From NCBI GenBank assembly GCA_020056205.1, contig JAGVIF010000471.1, positions 1-10,986 on the forward strand: 10,986 nucleotides of DNA. The letters run 5' to 3'. Below are positions 1-8,153 of the stretch, one piece after another. The translations under genes and the position numbers were made by a program. The first letter of the stretch is position 1. Each line of letters opens with the position of its first letter. The stretch is from Lentisphaeria bacterium. Lineage in GTDB: Bacteria > Verrucomicrobiota > Lentisphaeria > Victivallales > GWF2-50-93. The notes below the pieces were generated by a model, which was not told where the DNA came from, did not search any database, and worked only from the letters and a program-made list of their open reading frames with translations.

Positions 1-16
1 AATAAAAACGCTGTCA

Positions 17-64
17 ACCTAAGTTTTGCGGTTCAATCAGCCGATTGAACCGCAAAACTTAGGT
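17..64 (-). repeat. Perfect 22-bp-arm palindrome at the manB stop codon; probable terminator hairpin and dispersed repeat
   Basis: Bases 17-38 are exactly complementary to 43-64 with a 4-base loop (39-42), a very stable stem. On the minus strand it begins with the first base of the inverted TGA stop (66-64) and is followed, 7-8 bases after the stem, by a short T run (complement of 3-8). A rho-independent terminator for the upstream operon is therefore plausible. The left arm plus loop (16-44) recurs exactly at 10843-10871, so this is also a copy of a dispersed repeat rather than a terminator unique to this gene. Confidence 0.8.
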
Positions 65-1386
65 CAGTGAATATTTGCTATTAGTTTCAGCAGTTCGTCT
101 TTTTCCCGGATCATTTTTTCTTCGCTTTTGGCTTCGACTATCAGGCGCAGTAAAGGTTCGGTGTTTGATGCTCTGACGTTGAACCACCAGTCCGGATATT
201 CCACGGAAATGCCGTCAAGCTCGAATTGTCTCCCGTCAGAATATTTCTCTTTAATATTTTTCAAAATTGTTTTAATATCGGACACTTTGGAATTTATTTC
301 TCCGCTTGAGAAATATTTTTTCAAAGGAGCTACAAGCCCGCTCACTTTTTTGCCTGTCTTGCAAATCAGATTGGCGAGCATGATGAACGCCATTCCCTGC
401 GATTCTGTCGTATAATTTTCCCTGAAATAGTAATGGCCTGAGAGTTCGCCGGCGAAAACCGCTCCGCATTCGCGCATCTGCGCCTTTATAAAAGCGTGCC
501 CTACCCTGCTCATTATCGCCTTGCCGCCGTTTTTCTCTATGCATTCCTTCACCGCCCAACTGCTTCTAAGGTCGTAAAGTATGGTCGCAGGCCCTCTTGA
601 AAGTATGTCCTGCGCGATGAGGGCGGTAAATATGTCCATCGGTATTATTTCTCCCTTCTCATCTACAAAGCCGCAACGGTCGGCGTCACCATCGAATCCG
701 GCTCCGAAATCGGCTCCGCATTCACGCACTTTTTCCCTCAACACGTCGAGTGTTTCCGTTTTCAGGGGATTGGCCTCATGGCTCGGGAAATTTCCGTCAA
801 GTTCCTCGTAAAGCGGAATTATTTCGAACAAGTTCCTGATACCCGCGATCTCGAATGAGCCCATGGCATTGGCGAAATCCACGACCACCTTGAGTTTTCT
901 GTCAAGCCTAGCGAATCCTCTAAGGTGTTCGCCGTATTCTCCTGATATATCGTATTTTGTGATTTTTCCTTTCTTCTCAACTTGTTTCCACTTGCCGTCT
1001 TGGACAAGTTTTTCTATGTCCGCGATACCAGTGGCTCCGCTTATCGGAACAGCCTGCGCTCCGCAGAGTTTAAATCCGTTCCATTCGGCATGATTGTGCG
1101 ACGCTGTTATGATTATGCTCCCGTCCGCGCCGAGTTTTCCGTTTGCGTAATAAGACATTGGCGTTGAGCACATTCCGATGTCAATCACATCAGCCCCCTG
1201 TCCGGTAACGCCTTTCGCCAGCGCCTCAAAGATCGGTTTTGAGTGCGGCCTCATATCCCGTCCTATCACCACTTTTTTTGCCCCGATAAAGTCGGTGAAC
1301 GCTCTCCCTATTTTTTCCGCCATTTCCTCGTTGAGTTGTTCCGGGTAGATGCCTCTTATGTCGTAAGCCTTGAATATTCCGCCCAT
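64..1386 (-). CDS. manB: Phosphomannomutase/phosphoglucomutase (ManB/AlgC-type alpha-D-phosphohexomutase)
   Basis: Interconverts hexose 1- and 6-phosphates (mannose and/or glucose) in the cytosol, feeding nucleotide-sugar synthesis for LPS and exopolysaccharide. All four family landmarks are visible in the 440-residue protein. These are the catalytic phosphoserine loop TASHN (Ser96), the Mg-binding loop DGDADR (232-237), the sugar-recognition loop GELSGH (313-318) and the phosphate loop RASNTEP (405-411). The N-terminal FKAYDIRG is also typical, and the length is close to the family norm of about 450-460. The ATG at 1386 has a strong GGGAGGAG just upstream, at short spacing. Only 55 bases separate it from the upstream methylase gene, and most of those are a palindrome, so it is probably read through from that gene. 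Mannose versus glucose preference cannot be told from sequence, so the symbol is a best guess. Confidence 0.93.
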   Translation of the reverse strand: MGGIFKAYDIRGIYPEQLNEEMAEKIGRAFTDFIGAKKVVIGRDMRPHSKPIFEALAKGVTGQGADVIDIGMCSTPMSYYANGKLGADGSIIITASHNHAEWNGFKLCGAQAVPISGATGIADIEKLVQDGKWKQVEKKGKITKYDISGEYGEHLRGFARLDRKLKVVVDFANAMGSFEIAGIRNLFEIIPLYEELDGNFPSHEANPLKTETLDVLREKVRECGADFGAGFDGDADRCGFVDEKGEIIPMDIFTALIAQDILSRGPATILYDLRSSWAVKECIEKNGGKAIMSRVGHAFIKAQMRECGAVFAGELSGHYYFRENYTTESQGMAFIMLANLICKTGKKVSGLVAPLKKYFSSGEINSKVSDIKTILKNIKEKYSDGRQFELDGISVEYPDWWFNVRASNTEPLLRLIVEAKSEEKMIREKDELLKLIANIH

Positions 1387-1402
1387 TTCTCCTCCCGCTT
1401 TT

Positions 1403-1451
1403 TTTTGAATAATTTAATGAACTGCAATGCAGTTCACTAAATTATTCAAAA
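1403..1451. repeat. 49-bp near-perfect palindrome spanning the methylase stop codon
   Basis: Arms 1403-1426 and 1428-1451 pair over 24 bases with one mismatch (1413-1417 region against 1437) around a single central base. The right arm contains the TAA stop (1444-1442) and last codons of the methylase gene. The left arm ends 6 bases before the Shine-Dalgarno sequence of manB. On the minus strand the stem is followed by an A run, not a T run, so it is not a standard terminator for the methylase. On the plus strand T residues follow. One arm (TTTGAATAATTTAATGAACT) recurs exactly at 10879-10898, so the palindrome belongs to a dispersed repeat family. Confidence 0.8.
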
Positions 1452-4033
1452 TTTTTCTCTCCGACGCCATATTCGGCGCGCCACTCGAACAAAGACATTT
1501 GCCCGCCTTCGCTCTTATCATCATATTTTTTTCTTGTTCCGGAATATGGTTTATCGAATAATTCTTCGATATTCAATTCTTTTTTCTTTTGATACCAGGC
1601 GCTGTAAAGTTCGTCGAAAATTATAAAACTCCAGTTATCTTTAGAAAAGCTTTCGTAAAACATTGGCGATTTAAGTTTTTGCCTAAACTGATTTTCCCTG
1701 TCAGCCGGGAGCAACATAATCTTTTTCACTTCTTTTTCGACGTTTGAACCTCGCAGCAAGGCGCTTGTCATAGAAGTGGTGCATTCAACCTCGAATAGGA
1801 ATTCAATTCTGTCATTTTTTATCCACAGAATATCAATGTCATCCACAATATCGGGATTCTGAATATTTTTCAGAGTTATCACCTTTGTATAATCCATATA
1901 TTGTCCAAGTGTTCCGGCTTTGTTAATCAGTGGGGTGTTGATTTTGTGATTCTGCTCGTTTTTTCCCACGTAAATCTTGTAGCCATTCTTGATTCCCATT
2001 TCGGACAGCAACGCTATTATTGTGGAATGTTCTCTTTCGGATTCCTCCTTGCCAAAAGAAGGATTGAGCAGCCAATATCCGCCGCTTATTGGGTGAGCAT
2101 AAGTTTCCAATGCGTCTTTGATGCTTGTCTGATCCGAGGTTAAGGAATTAGGGAATGCCATGCTGACAGCGTCCCATATATCGGTAAAAGTCGCCCTGCC
2201 TTTCTGCTGGAGTTTTAAAAGAACTGTTTTTTCAACGCGTTCTGAAAGCGGGATTTTTTCCAGATGAGGCACCATAGCGGGATTTTTAAACCACCATAAT
2301 TTCCCGCTTGCCCCTCCTATTTTAGCGCCAATCAGCGTGAACTCTTTGTCAATATGCTTTTCCAGAACGTTTTTCACATCAAGGCCGGTGTGCAATTTCG
2401 AGAAATAACCTCTTTTCGCCAATTCAGGATCAATAGCATTTATGATAATTGTGTATGGTGTCGGCTCGCCGCGTTCGGCAAGAATGCTTACAGCCGTGTC
2501 TGTAACAATTTTCTCAAATCTCAATTCATCAATCTCTTCCGGGGAAATCTTTATGCCGCCGAGATCGGGTTTACGAAATCTTAAATAAAAATCGCCCTGG
2601 GCTGAGCCAAAAGGCTGGAGCAGTGATTTTGCCGAAGGTCTGGCGAGTTCCTGATGATGAATTTTTTCAAGTTCAAATCCGGTGAGAACTCCCGCCCTGA
2701 TAGTTGCATTTCTTACCTTGAACGTCGGATTGTGGAATGTCAATGTCAAATATCTGTCCTGCCTCAATACGTCAAACATCCCCTCAAAACTATTCTTTAA
2801 AAGAGAATGATAAACTTCAAAGTCTTTATTTTGTCTATCATTATGAACGATTTCATTGAGCGCTATATTTTCAAGGTAGTTCTTATCCATTTTCAGCCAT
2901 GCTATCCAGAGGAAAGACAATTCGCCGTATTGTATTGAGGAATCATACGGCGGGTCAGTGAAAATATAATCAATTATCTGCTTGTCCCCCAAATATTTTT
3001 TGATATCCTTTATGAGATCAAGGCAGGAACCGGTATAGATGAAAATATCCGAATCCTCTTTTACAAATTGTTTTAAAGAGGACGCAAATCGAACCTTTTG
3101 AAAATATCTGTTTGATTCCTCTTTTGCCTTGATCAGGCCTTGTTTTCCTATGACGGAGCTTTCAAATTTCAACCACACGTTCTGTTCCATAAATTCATTG
3201 GCATACCAGTAACTATGCTCTGTCCAAGCGGAACTCATAGGCCTGGTCGGCCTGACAGGTGTCATTCTCGAACACAAATGTACCATTGATGAAAAGGCAA
3301 TTTTCAAGAAACTTTTTAAATCTTTATTTTCTTCTTTTTCAATCGCGCGCATTAAAATCGCAAGGGCATATAAATTTCTTTTTGTAAATAACTGATCCAA
3401 TGATTCATATTGCTGTTTTTCCTTAAACGGCTTTCCCGTAATGTGATAAAGCCTGTTATCCGGATGCCATTCCTTAATTTTATGAGCCTGTATCCCTGAT
3501 AATATATTTTTATCAAAAGCTGATAGTTTGCAATCTGTTCTTTCGTTATTGCCACAATTCGGACAGCTTTTATATCTTATGCTTTTACATACTTCTTGTT
3601 CCCATATTGCGCAATCGAAGGGAAACTCCGCTCCGCATTTTCCGCATTTGGTAAGATAGAGGTCATTAATTTTCTTCCTGGCATTTTTTTCTACTCGTTC
3701 ATAAGCCTCGTGAAGTTTTGTTAAAGAGACGGGTTTTATTGTGAGCCTTGTCAGTTCTGTTGCGAGAGGTGAAATATCTGAAATTATCACCCGTCTTTTT
3801 CGCTTTAATGCTTCAATTGCGGAGACCCCGCTCCCCCCGAATGGATCAAAGACGATACCGCATTCAGGACAATATGTTTCGATAAATTTCCCGACAACAT
3901 TCCATGTCTTCCTTGACCAGTACTTATGGAAATTATACATGGGCGTATGGGCTTCCGGAGGAATCTGGCGGTTGAGATGGTTGAAGTCATTTTTCACATC
4001 AGAAGGGACTTTCCTTGAAAACTCTTTTTTCAT
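1442..4033 (-). CDS. Zn-ribbon-containing DNA methyltransferase (COG1743-like) with C-terminal winged-helix and PD-(D/E)XK-like region
   Basis: Putative amino-group DNA methyltransferase of 863 residues from the ATG at 4033. Residue numbers here count from a TTG six codons further upstream. The SAM loop DPFGGSG is at 69-75, after the family-typical HKYWSRKTWNVV. A cysteine-rich insert (C136, C139, C147, C155, C163, C166, C174) fits a Zn ribbon. The catalytic motif DPPY is at 366-369. Around 600-665 is a winged-helix-like stretch. At 737-756 the pattern D-D-I-D, then F-E-V-E-C-T-T-S, resembles endonuclease folds in which the usual lysine is replaced. Methylase and nuclease may thus share one chain. 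I prefer the ATG over the TTG because GGGGGG lies 7 bases before it. It starts one base after the RadC-like gene ends, implying translational coupling. Base composition looks more A+T-rich than mutL, hinting at transfer. Target sequence unknown. Confidence 0.85.
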   Translation of the reverse strand: MKKEFSRKVPSDVKNDFNHLNRQIPPEAHTPMYNFHKYWSRKTWNVVGKFIETYCPECGIVFDPFGGSGVSAIEALKRKRRVIISDISPLATELTRLTIKPVSLTKLHEAYERVEKNARKKINDLYLTKCGKCGAEFPFDCAIWEQEVCKSIRYKSCPNCGNNERTDCKLSAFDKNILSGIQAHKIKEWHPDNRLYHITGKPFKEKQQYESLDQLFTKRNLYALAILMRAIEKEENKDLKSFLKIAFSSMVHLCSRMTPVRPTRPMSSAWTEHSYWYANEFMEQNVWLKFESSVIGKQGLIKAKEESNRYFQKVRFASSLKQFVKEDSDIFIYTGSCLDLIKDIKKYLGDKQIIDYIFTDPPYDSSIQYGELSFLWIAWLKMDKNYLENIALNEIVHNDRQNKDFEVYHSLLKNSFEGMFDVLRQDRYLTLTFHNPTFKVRNATIRAGVLTGFELEKIHHQELARPSAKSLLQPFGSAQGDFYLRFRKPDLGGIKISPEEIDELRFEKIVTDTAVSILAERGEPTPYTIIINAIDPELAKRGYFSKLHTGLDVKNVLEKHIDKEFTLIGAKIGGASGKLWWFKNPAMVPHLEKIPLSERVEKTVLLKLQQKGRATFTDIWDAVSMAFPNSLTSDQTSIKDALETYAHPISGGYWLLNPSFGKEESEREHSTIIALLSEMGIKNGYKIYVGKNEQNHKINTPLINKAGTLGQYMDYTKVITLKNIQNPDIVDDIDILWIKNDRIEFLFEVECTTSMTSALLRGSNVEKEVKKIMLLPADRENQFRQKLKSPMFYESFSKDNWSFIIFDELYSAWYQKKKELNIEELFDKPYSGTRKKYDDKSEGGQMSLFEWRAEYGVGEKNFE

Positions 4034-4034
4034 T

Positions 4035-4325
4035 TCAGTCCCCCCTTTCAATATGCCTGATAATTCGTTTTGTCAATTCAAAAACCGCCGCCACCTGAGT
4101 GGCTTTTACCGGACCGATTCCTTCCACTTCCATAAGATCACAGAGACGTTTGCCCGCAATATTGTAAACTGTCCCAAACTTGTCCAGCAGTTTCTCGCCG
4201 ATTTCTTCAGCCGTAAGGTTTTTTGTCCCTGAATTGAAGATTATTGCAAGCAATTCCTTTTCCGAACACGCATCCGGCCCAACCCGCCTGAATTTCCCGC
4301 CCGGATGTTGATATTCTTTTTTCAT
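4035..4325 (-). CDS. Standalone RadC N-terminal (UPF0758) helix-hairpin-helix protein
   Basis: A 96-residue protein matching only the N-terminal half of RadC/YicR. It has a GPDACSEKELLAIIFNSGT block (usual form: GP..LSD.ELLAILL.SGT), then EIGEKLLDKFG, then the helix-hairpin-helix core VEGIGPVKATQVAAVFEL. The C-terminal JAB/MPN metalloprotease-like domain of full RadC is absent. The gene ends cleanly with TGA one base before the methylase ATG, so it looks like a naturally short gene rather than a fragment. The start at 4325 has GGGGAG 8 bases upstream; a GTG at 4349 is possible but lacks a better ribosome site. Its last codons contain the methylase's Shine-Dalgarno sequence. HhH domains bind DNA non-specifically, so a DNA-contacting partner role for the methylase is a reasonable inference, not shown. 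Confidence 0.8.
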   Translation of the reverse strand: MKKEYQHPGGKFRRVGPDACSEKELLAIIFNSGTKNLTAEEIGEKLLDKFGTVYNIAGKRLCDLMEVEGIGPVKATQVAAVFELTKRIIRHIERGD

Positions 4326-4346
4326 ACGGCAATCTCCCCGATAGAC

Positions 4347-4360
4347 CACAATACATTGTG
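4347..4360. promoter_or_regulatory. Operator-like inverted repeat CACAAT-AC-ATTGTG
   Basis: Perfect 6-bp arms around a 2-base centre. It begins 9 bases beyond the -10 box of the predicted promoter, so it lies at or just after the expected transcription start and before the ribosome site of the RadC-like gene. This is where a repressor would act. No controller gene is present in the window, so the binding protein is unknown. Confidence 0.4.
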
Positions 4361-4369
4361 ATTTTTACA

Positions 4370-4397
4370 AAAATACGCCGGCATAATTTTATGTCAA
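4370..4397 (-). promoter_or_regulatory. Predicted sigma-70-type promoter of the RadC-like/methylase operon
   Basis: On the minus strand a consensus TTGACA (4397-4392) is followed after 16 bases by TATTTT (4375-4370, 4 of 6 consensus). Transcription would start near 4362. It lies in the 134-base gap after mutL, which suggests that the RadC-like/methylase pair has its own promoter in addition to any readthrough from mutL. Confidence 0.55.
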
Positions 4398-4459
4398 GCG
4401 CCAATAAAATGCGAATTAGTTTGTTTTTCCGCAAAAACATCTCATTGACAACTATTGGC

Positions 4460-6247
4460 TCATTTACTTTTTGAGCTTCTTCCGAAACGTTTTTCAAGTT
4501 CTCCGCGCGATATGTTTATCATTGTGGGGCGTCCGTGCGGACAGCAGAAAGGCATTTCACATTTTGCGAGAAGCCTGAGAAGATTCCTGATTTCAAGCGT
4601 CTGCAGTTTGTCATGGGCCTTCACCGCGCTTGAGCATGCCTCTCTGGCTATCGCGTTATAATTTATTTTTCCGCCTTTTGCCTCAAGCAAAAGATTTTCA
4701 ACCATTTCGATGATGAAAGAAGCCGTATTTTCCTGCGGAAGGCTTGCGGGAATGGCATGAATCAGGGCTGTATTGCCTCCAAACTTTTCTATTTGAAATC
4801 CTGTTTTTAAAAATTCCTCCCTGTTCTTTTGTATGAATTCAAGCTCGGCGCCTGATAGTTCGATGGTTATCGGGATCAACAAGTCTTGGGACACCGCCCG
4901 GTTGTTCTTCACATCGCCCGTTATTTTTTCGAACATTATCCTTTCGTGCGCGGCGTGCTGATCTATTATAACAAGCCCGTCCGGAGAGGATGCGAGTATA
5001 TAAGTATCATTCAGAGAACCAATTATATCAAAAACCGGAAAATCAACAGCTTGCTTTTCCGCCTCTGAATCCATTTCTTTTCCCTGATGTTCCTTTGCCC
5101 CTTCTCCGCTGTCCTTTTGAAATTCAGCGTCTTGAAAAATATCCGGCAGGCTTTTTCCCCTTCTTTCCTCCTCCTTCTTCGCCTGATCATAGCTTATTGT
5201 TGATGCGTCAAGAATATTCCTGAGAGAAATTTCCGGGCTTATATGGACCGTGGAATTCTGCGAATTTCGCAAAGTTTCGCGGATCGCTTTTTCCACAGCC
5301 GCCACAAAAAGCGGCGCCTCCCTGAAACGGACTTCCTTTTTTGCCGGATGGACATTTACATCCACCCTTGCCGGATCCGTTTTTATGAAAAGCATGACGG
5401 GAGGAAATCTTCCGTGCGGAACGATAGAGCCGTATCCGTTTTTTATCCCCGAATATATTACCGGCGAATCGGCAGGCCTGTCGTTGATAAATATTCTCTG
5501 CTCCTTTCTCGACGACCTGGTATTGCCGTGTTTGGCAACAAAACCTGAAATATTTATTCCGCTCTTGTTGAACTCGACCGGCAAAAGGTTTTCGACATAA
5601 CTTTTCCCGAAAAAACTCCTTATGCGGGAAACGAGACTCCCTGATCCGGGCGAATTAAAAATCCGTCTTGCGTCAAATATCAGCTCGAACGACACGGACG
5701 GATTCGCGAGCGCGAGCGAATATACGGTTTCCGTTATGTGATTTTCCTCCGTCCCATCGCTCCTGAGAAATTTTTTTCTCGCCGGCACATTGAAAAGGAG
5801 ATCGCGGACGCTTATCTCCGTTCCCTTCGCGCATCCTATCGGCTCGCAGCGCGAGACGCTTCCTCCTTCGACAAATATTTCGACACCCCCGCTCGCTCCC
5901 TCCGTTTTTGTCCTCATTCTGAACCTGGAAACAGAGATTATGCTCGGCAACGCCTCTCCCCTGAATCCGAAAGTAATTATTCTCGAGAGATCTTCGGCGG
6001 AGGTAATTTTGCTGGTGGCGTGCGGCTCTATGCTCAAAAGAGCGTCATCATAACTCATCCCGAGTCCGTTGTCCGACACCAATATCGCCCTCAGACCGGC
6101 GTTCTCCACCGCAATCTTTATCTCCGATGATTCGGCGTCTATCGAATTTTCAAGAAGCTCTTTGACCACGGAAGCCGGCCTTTCAACGACCTCGCCCGCA
6201 GCAATCTTGTTGCTTACATTGTCCGGAAGTATTCTTATCTTGTTCAT
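4460..6247 (-). CDS. mutL: DNA mismatch repair protein MutL, endonuclease-type
   Basis: ATP-dependent mismatch-repair factor that links MutS recognition to strand incision. The N-terminal GHKL ATPase shows NKIAAGEVVERP, the catalytic E33-N34 with D37 (ELLENSIDA), DNGLGM (59-64) and GFRGEAL (94-100). The linker at about 330-405 is rich in charged residues. The C-terminal domain carries DQHAAHERIMFE (429-440), which fits the metal-binding endonuclease motif DQHA-x2-E-x4-E, followed by ACSSAVKAHDKL and CPHGRP (569-574). The protein should therefore nick DNA itself, as in bacteria without MutH. Length 595 is normal. The start overlaps the TPR gene's stop in ATGA (6247-6244). The weak ribosome site suggests translation is coupled to that gene. 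Confidence 0.97.
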   Translation of the reverse strand: MNKIRILPDNVSNKIAAGEVVERPASVVKELLENSIDAESSEIKIAVENAGLRAILVSDNGLGMSYDDALLSIEPHATSKITSAEDLSRIITFGFRGEALPSIISVSRFRMRTKTEGASGGVEIFVEGGSVSRCEPIGCAKGTEISVRDLLFNVPARKKFLRSDGTEENHITETVYSLALANPSVSFELIFDARRIFNSPGSGSLVSRIRSFFGKSYVENLLPVEFNKSGINISGFVAKHGNTRSSRKEQRIFINDRPADSPVIYSGIKNGYGSIVPHGRFPPVMLFIKTDPARVDVNVHPAKKEVRFREAPLFVAAVEKAIRETLRNSQNSTVHISPEISLRNILDASTISYDQAKKEEERRGKSLPDIFQDAEFQKDSGEGAKEHQGKEMDSEAEKQAVDFPVFDIIGSLNDTYILASSPDGLVIIDQHAAHERIMFEKITGDVKNNRAVSQDLLIPITIELSGAELEFIQKNREEFLKTGFQIEKFGGNTALIHAIPASLPQENTASFIIEMVENLLLEAKGGKINYNAIAREACSSAVKAHDKLQTLEIRNLLRLLAKCEMPFCCPHGRPTMINISRGELEKRFGRSSKSK

Positions 6248-6999
6248 CGTTTTTCATTTTCTTTGTCCGTCTTCCTGCTTGCCTCCCTGTCTTTTCTCGC
6301 CCTTTCGACTATCTCCTGAAATTCGGGCAGGGCGCGGACTTTGTCGAATACCGGATCAACCGAGTAGGACAGTATCCCATAGCCCATTAGTTTATAGGCG
6401 AGAAGAAGGTGTCTCGTTGAGTTCTGAACATCGCCCGCGGCCGCGTATATCGCGGAGATATTTATCTGGGCTTCGGCAAAATCCGGTTGTTTTTCTATCG
6501 CTTTTTGACAAAGGACTATCGCTTCGCTGTATTTTCCCTGCCTGGCGAGAGCTGAAGCCAGATGATTCATGGACGGCGCGTGATTTTCTTTTTCAATACT
6601 GACTAAGCGGAAAAAAAGTTCCTCCGCCTCTTTGTATCTCCCTGAACGATAAAATATTCCGCCGAGAAGAGATAGAGCGCTTTTGTTTAAAGGATCAAAA
6701 ACAAGAACGGTTCGCAAAGAGTCCTCGGCGCCTTCTCTGTCATCAGCGGCGAGAAATTTTTGCGCATTTTCCACAAGAATCGAAATATCGGGGGAAAAAT
6801 TTCCGGAATCCCGGCTTGACCTTGAAGGCGCCTGTTGTTTCTGAACAGGCTTTCGGCCGGAATCAAGACGAAGAAAACTTTTTTCAGCCGGATTTTCGTA
6901 ATCAACCTGGGATGTCCCAGGCTTGGAATTTATCACGATGAATGTCAGAAGTATTATCACCGCGAAAGCGATTATCAGGGGGGCAAGAGATTTTTTCAT
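6244..6999 (-). CDS. Membrane-anchored TPR protein
   Basis: A 251-residue protein with a short charged start and one hydrophobic segment (residues 6-23). That segment is followed by a polar, low-complexity linker (about 26-70), which predicts an inner-membrane anchor with the rest exported to the periplasm. Residues about 73-208 form roughly four TPR units, visible as repeated A..LA..G...EA......A....P spacing, for example FYRSGRYKEAEELF and LARQGKYSEAIVLCQKAIEKQP. The tail is highly charged (232-251). It lies between lpxD (27-base gap) and mutL (4-base overlap), so it is in the same transcript. TPR proteins scaffold other proteins; the partner is not indicated, though the neighbours suggest envelope assembly. 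I do not recognise a named family. Confidence 0.85.
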   Translation of the reverse strand: MKKSLAPLIIAFAVIILLTFIVINSKPGTSQVDYENPAEKSFLRLDSGRKPVQKQQAPSRSSRDSGNFSPDISILVENAQKFLAADDREGAEDSLRTVLVFDPLNKSALSLLGGIFYRSGRYKEAEELFFRLVSIEKENHAPSMNHLASALARQGKYSEAIVLCQKAIEKQPDFAEAQINISAIYAAAGDVQNSTRHLLLAYKLMGYGILSYSVDPVFDKVRALPEFQEIVERARKDREASRKTDKENEKR

Positions 7000-7026
7000 T
7001 TTTTTTGCCTGCCGTCGGTTGTTTTA

Positions 7027-8088
7027 TCAGGAATTTTTTATTTTCGACAATTCGCTTTCAAATCTTGAAATTTTATCTTCCAATTCAACTATCCTTTCCG
7101 AGAGTTGTCGGATTTTCTTGGGGGCGGCAAGCCTCTCCATGAATTCTCTCGGCGATTCGGCGGGAGTTCCCACCATAACCTGCCCCGGATAAATGTCTTT
7201 TATGACTCCGGACGCGCCAGCGACTTTCGCCCCGTCTCCGATATTCAAATGGCCGCTTATTCCGGCCTGAGCGGCAATAATTACCCCTCTGCCGATTTCA
7301 GCGCTTCCGGCTATTCCGCACTGCCCTATCAGCATGGAGTATTCTCCGACAACAACATTGTGGGCTATGTGGACCATGTTGTCCAACTTCACGCCTTTTT
7401 TTAAGATAGTCTTGCCGAAACGCGCGCGGTCTATCGCGCAATTGGCTCCTATCTCAACATCATCTCTGATTTCCACTGTCCCAACTTGCTCTATTTTTAC
7501 TATTCCGCCAGGTCCGGCTTCAAAGCCGAAACCGTCGCTGCCTATCACAGCCCCGCTATGAATTATCACTCTGTCGCCGATCACGCAGCGTTCTCTTATC
7601 GAGACATTTGGATAAATCAGGCATGATTTCCCGACCGACGAGTTTTGCCCGATATAACACCCGGCCCCTATCACAGAACTATCTCCGACAACAACATTCT
7701 CGTCTATTACGGCGCACGCCCCTATGTGAACATTCGCGCCTATTTTAGCGGAGTCCGCCACCACGGCGGCAGGATGCGTGACGGGCGGATATTTTACCGG
7801 CGGCGGGGCAAAAACAGCTATCGCCTTTGAAAACGCGAGATTGGGATTATCACAAATTATAAATGTTTTTTCGGCAATTTTTCCGGCAAAATCTTTCCCA
7901 GTAATTATAAGAAGAGATTTGCTCGATAATATCTGCCCCGCATATTTTTTATTTGCGAGGAATGACAAATCCTCCGGACATGCCTCTTTCAAAGAAGCCA
8001 GGCCGCATATCTTGACATTCCCGTCCCCGAATACGCTTCCCCCCGTTATTTTTGCTATTTCAAATGCCGTGTAATATTTTTTCTCCAT
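7027..8088 (-). CDS. lpxD: UDP-3-O-acylglucosamine N-acyltransferase LpxD
   Basis: Third committed step of lipid A synthesis: transfers a hydroxyacyl chain from ACP to the 2-amino group of UDP-3-O-acyl-GlcN in the cytosol. The N-terminal uridine-binding domain (to about residue 105, with SLKEACPEDLSFLANKKY) is followed by a left-handed beta-helix of hexapeptide repeats (about 105-310). The helix contains the LpxD signature HIAHN (H240 and the probable catalytic H243) and GHLNIGD (H280, corresponding to the second conserved His of E. coli LpxD). The C-terminal helix (about 318-353) is coiled-coil-like. I place the start at the ATG at 8088 because AAGGA lies 7 bases upstream, rather than an upstream in-frame codon at 8133 that would run into repeat DNA. 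Length 353 is typical. Supports an LPS-making diderm. Confidence 0.96.
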   Translation of the reverse strand: MEKKYYTAFEIAKITGGSVFGDGNVKICGLASLKEACPEDLSFLANKKYAGQILSSKSLLIITGKDFAGKIAEKTFIICDNPNLAFSKAIAVFAPPPVKYPPVTHPAAVVADSAKIGANVHIGACAVIDENVVVGDSSVIGAGCYIGQNSSVGKSCLIYPNVSIRERCVIGDRVIIHSGAVIGSDGFGFEAGPGGIVKIEQVGTVEIRDDVEIGANCAIDRARFGKTILKKGVKLDNMVHIAHNVVVGEYSMLIGQCGIAGSAEIGRGVIIAAQAGISGHLNIGDGAKVAGASGVIKDIYPGQVMVGTPAESPREFMERLAAPKKIRQLSERIVELEDKISRFESELSKIKNS

Positions 8089-8109
8089 ACAATTTTCCTT
8101 TTTTATAGC

Positions 8110-8153
8110 TGTGAACTCCAACAAATCACACAACTGAAGTTGTGAACTCCAAC
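8110..8153. repeat. Direct repeat TGTGAACTCCAAC x2 flanking a palindrome
   Basis: The 13-mer occurs at 8110-8122 and 8141-8153. Between and into the second copy lies the palindrome CACAACT-GA-AGTTGTG (8129-8144). It sits directly upstream of lpxD on the minus strand. It could be regulatory or simply repeat debris; no factor is recognised. Confidence 0.6.

Noticed and set aside
4035..4325. RadC-like gene as a broken full-length radC
   Set aside because: It has a good ribosome site, a clean end, a perfectly coupled downstream start, and no trace of the MPN domain nearby, so it looks like a complete short gene.
4423..4438. GTTTTT-CCGC-AAAAAC hairpin as terminator of mutL
   Set aside because: Only 6 weak A/T pairs plus a small loop, and no T run follows on the minus strand.
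128..8074. Many plus-strand frames of 60-177 codons opposite the minus-strand genes
   Set aside because: They lie antisense to clear conserved genes, have no ribosome sites of note and no family resemblance.
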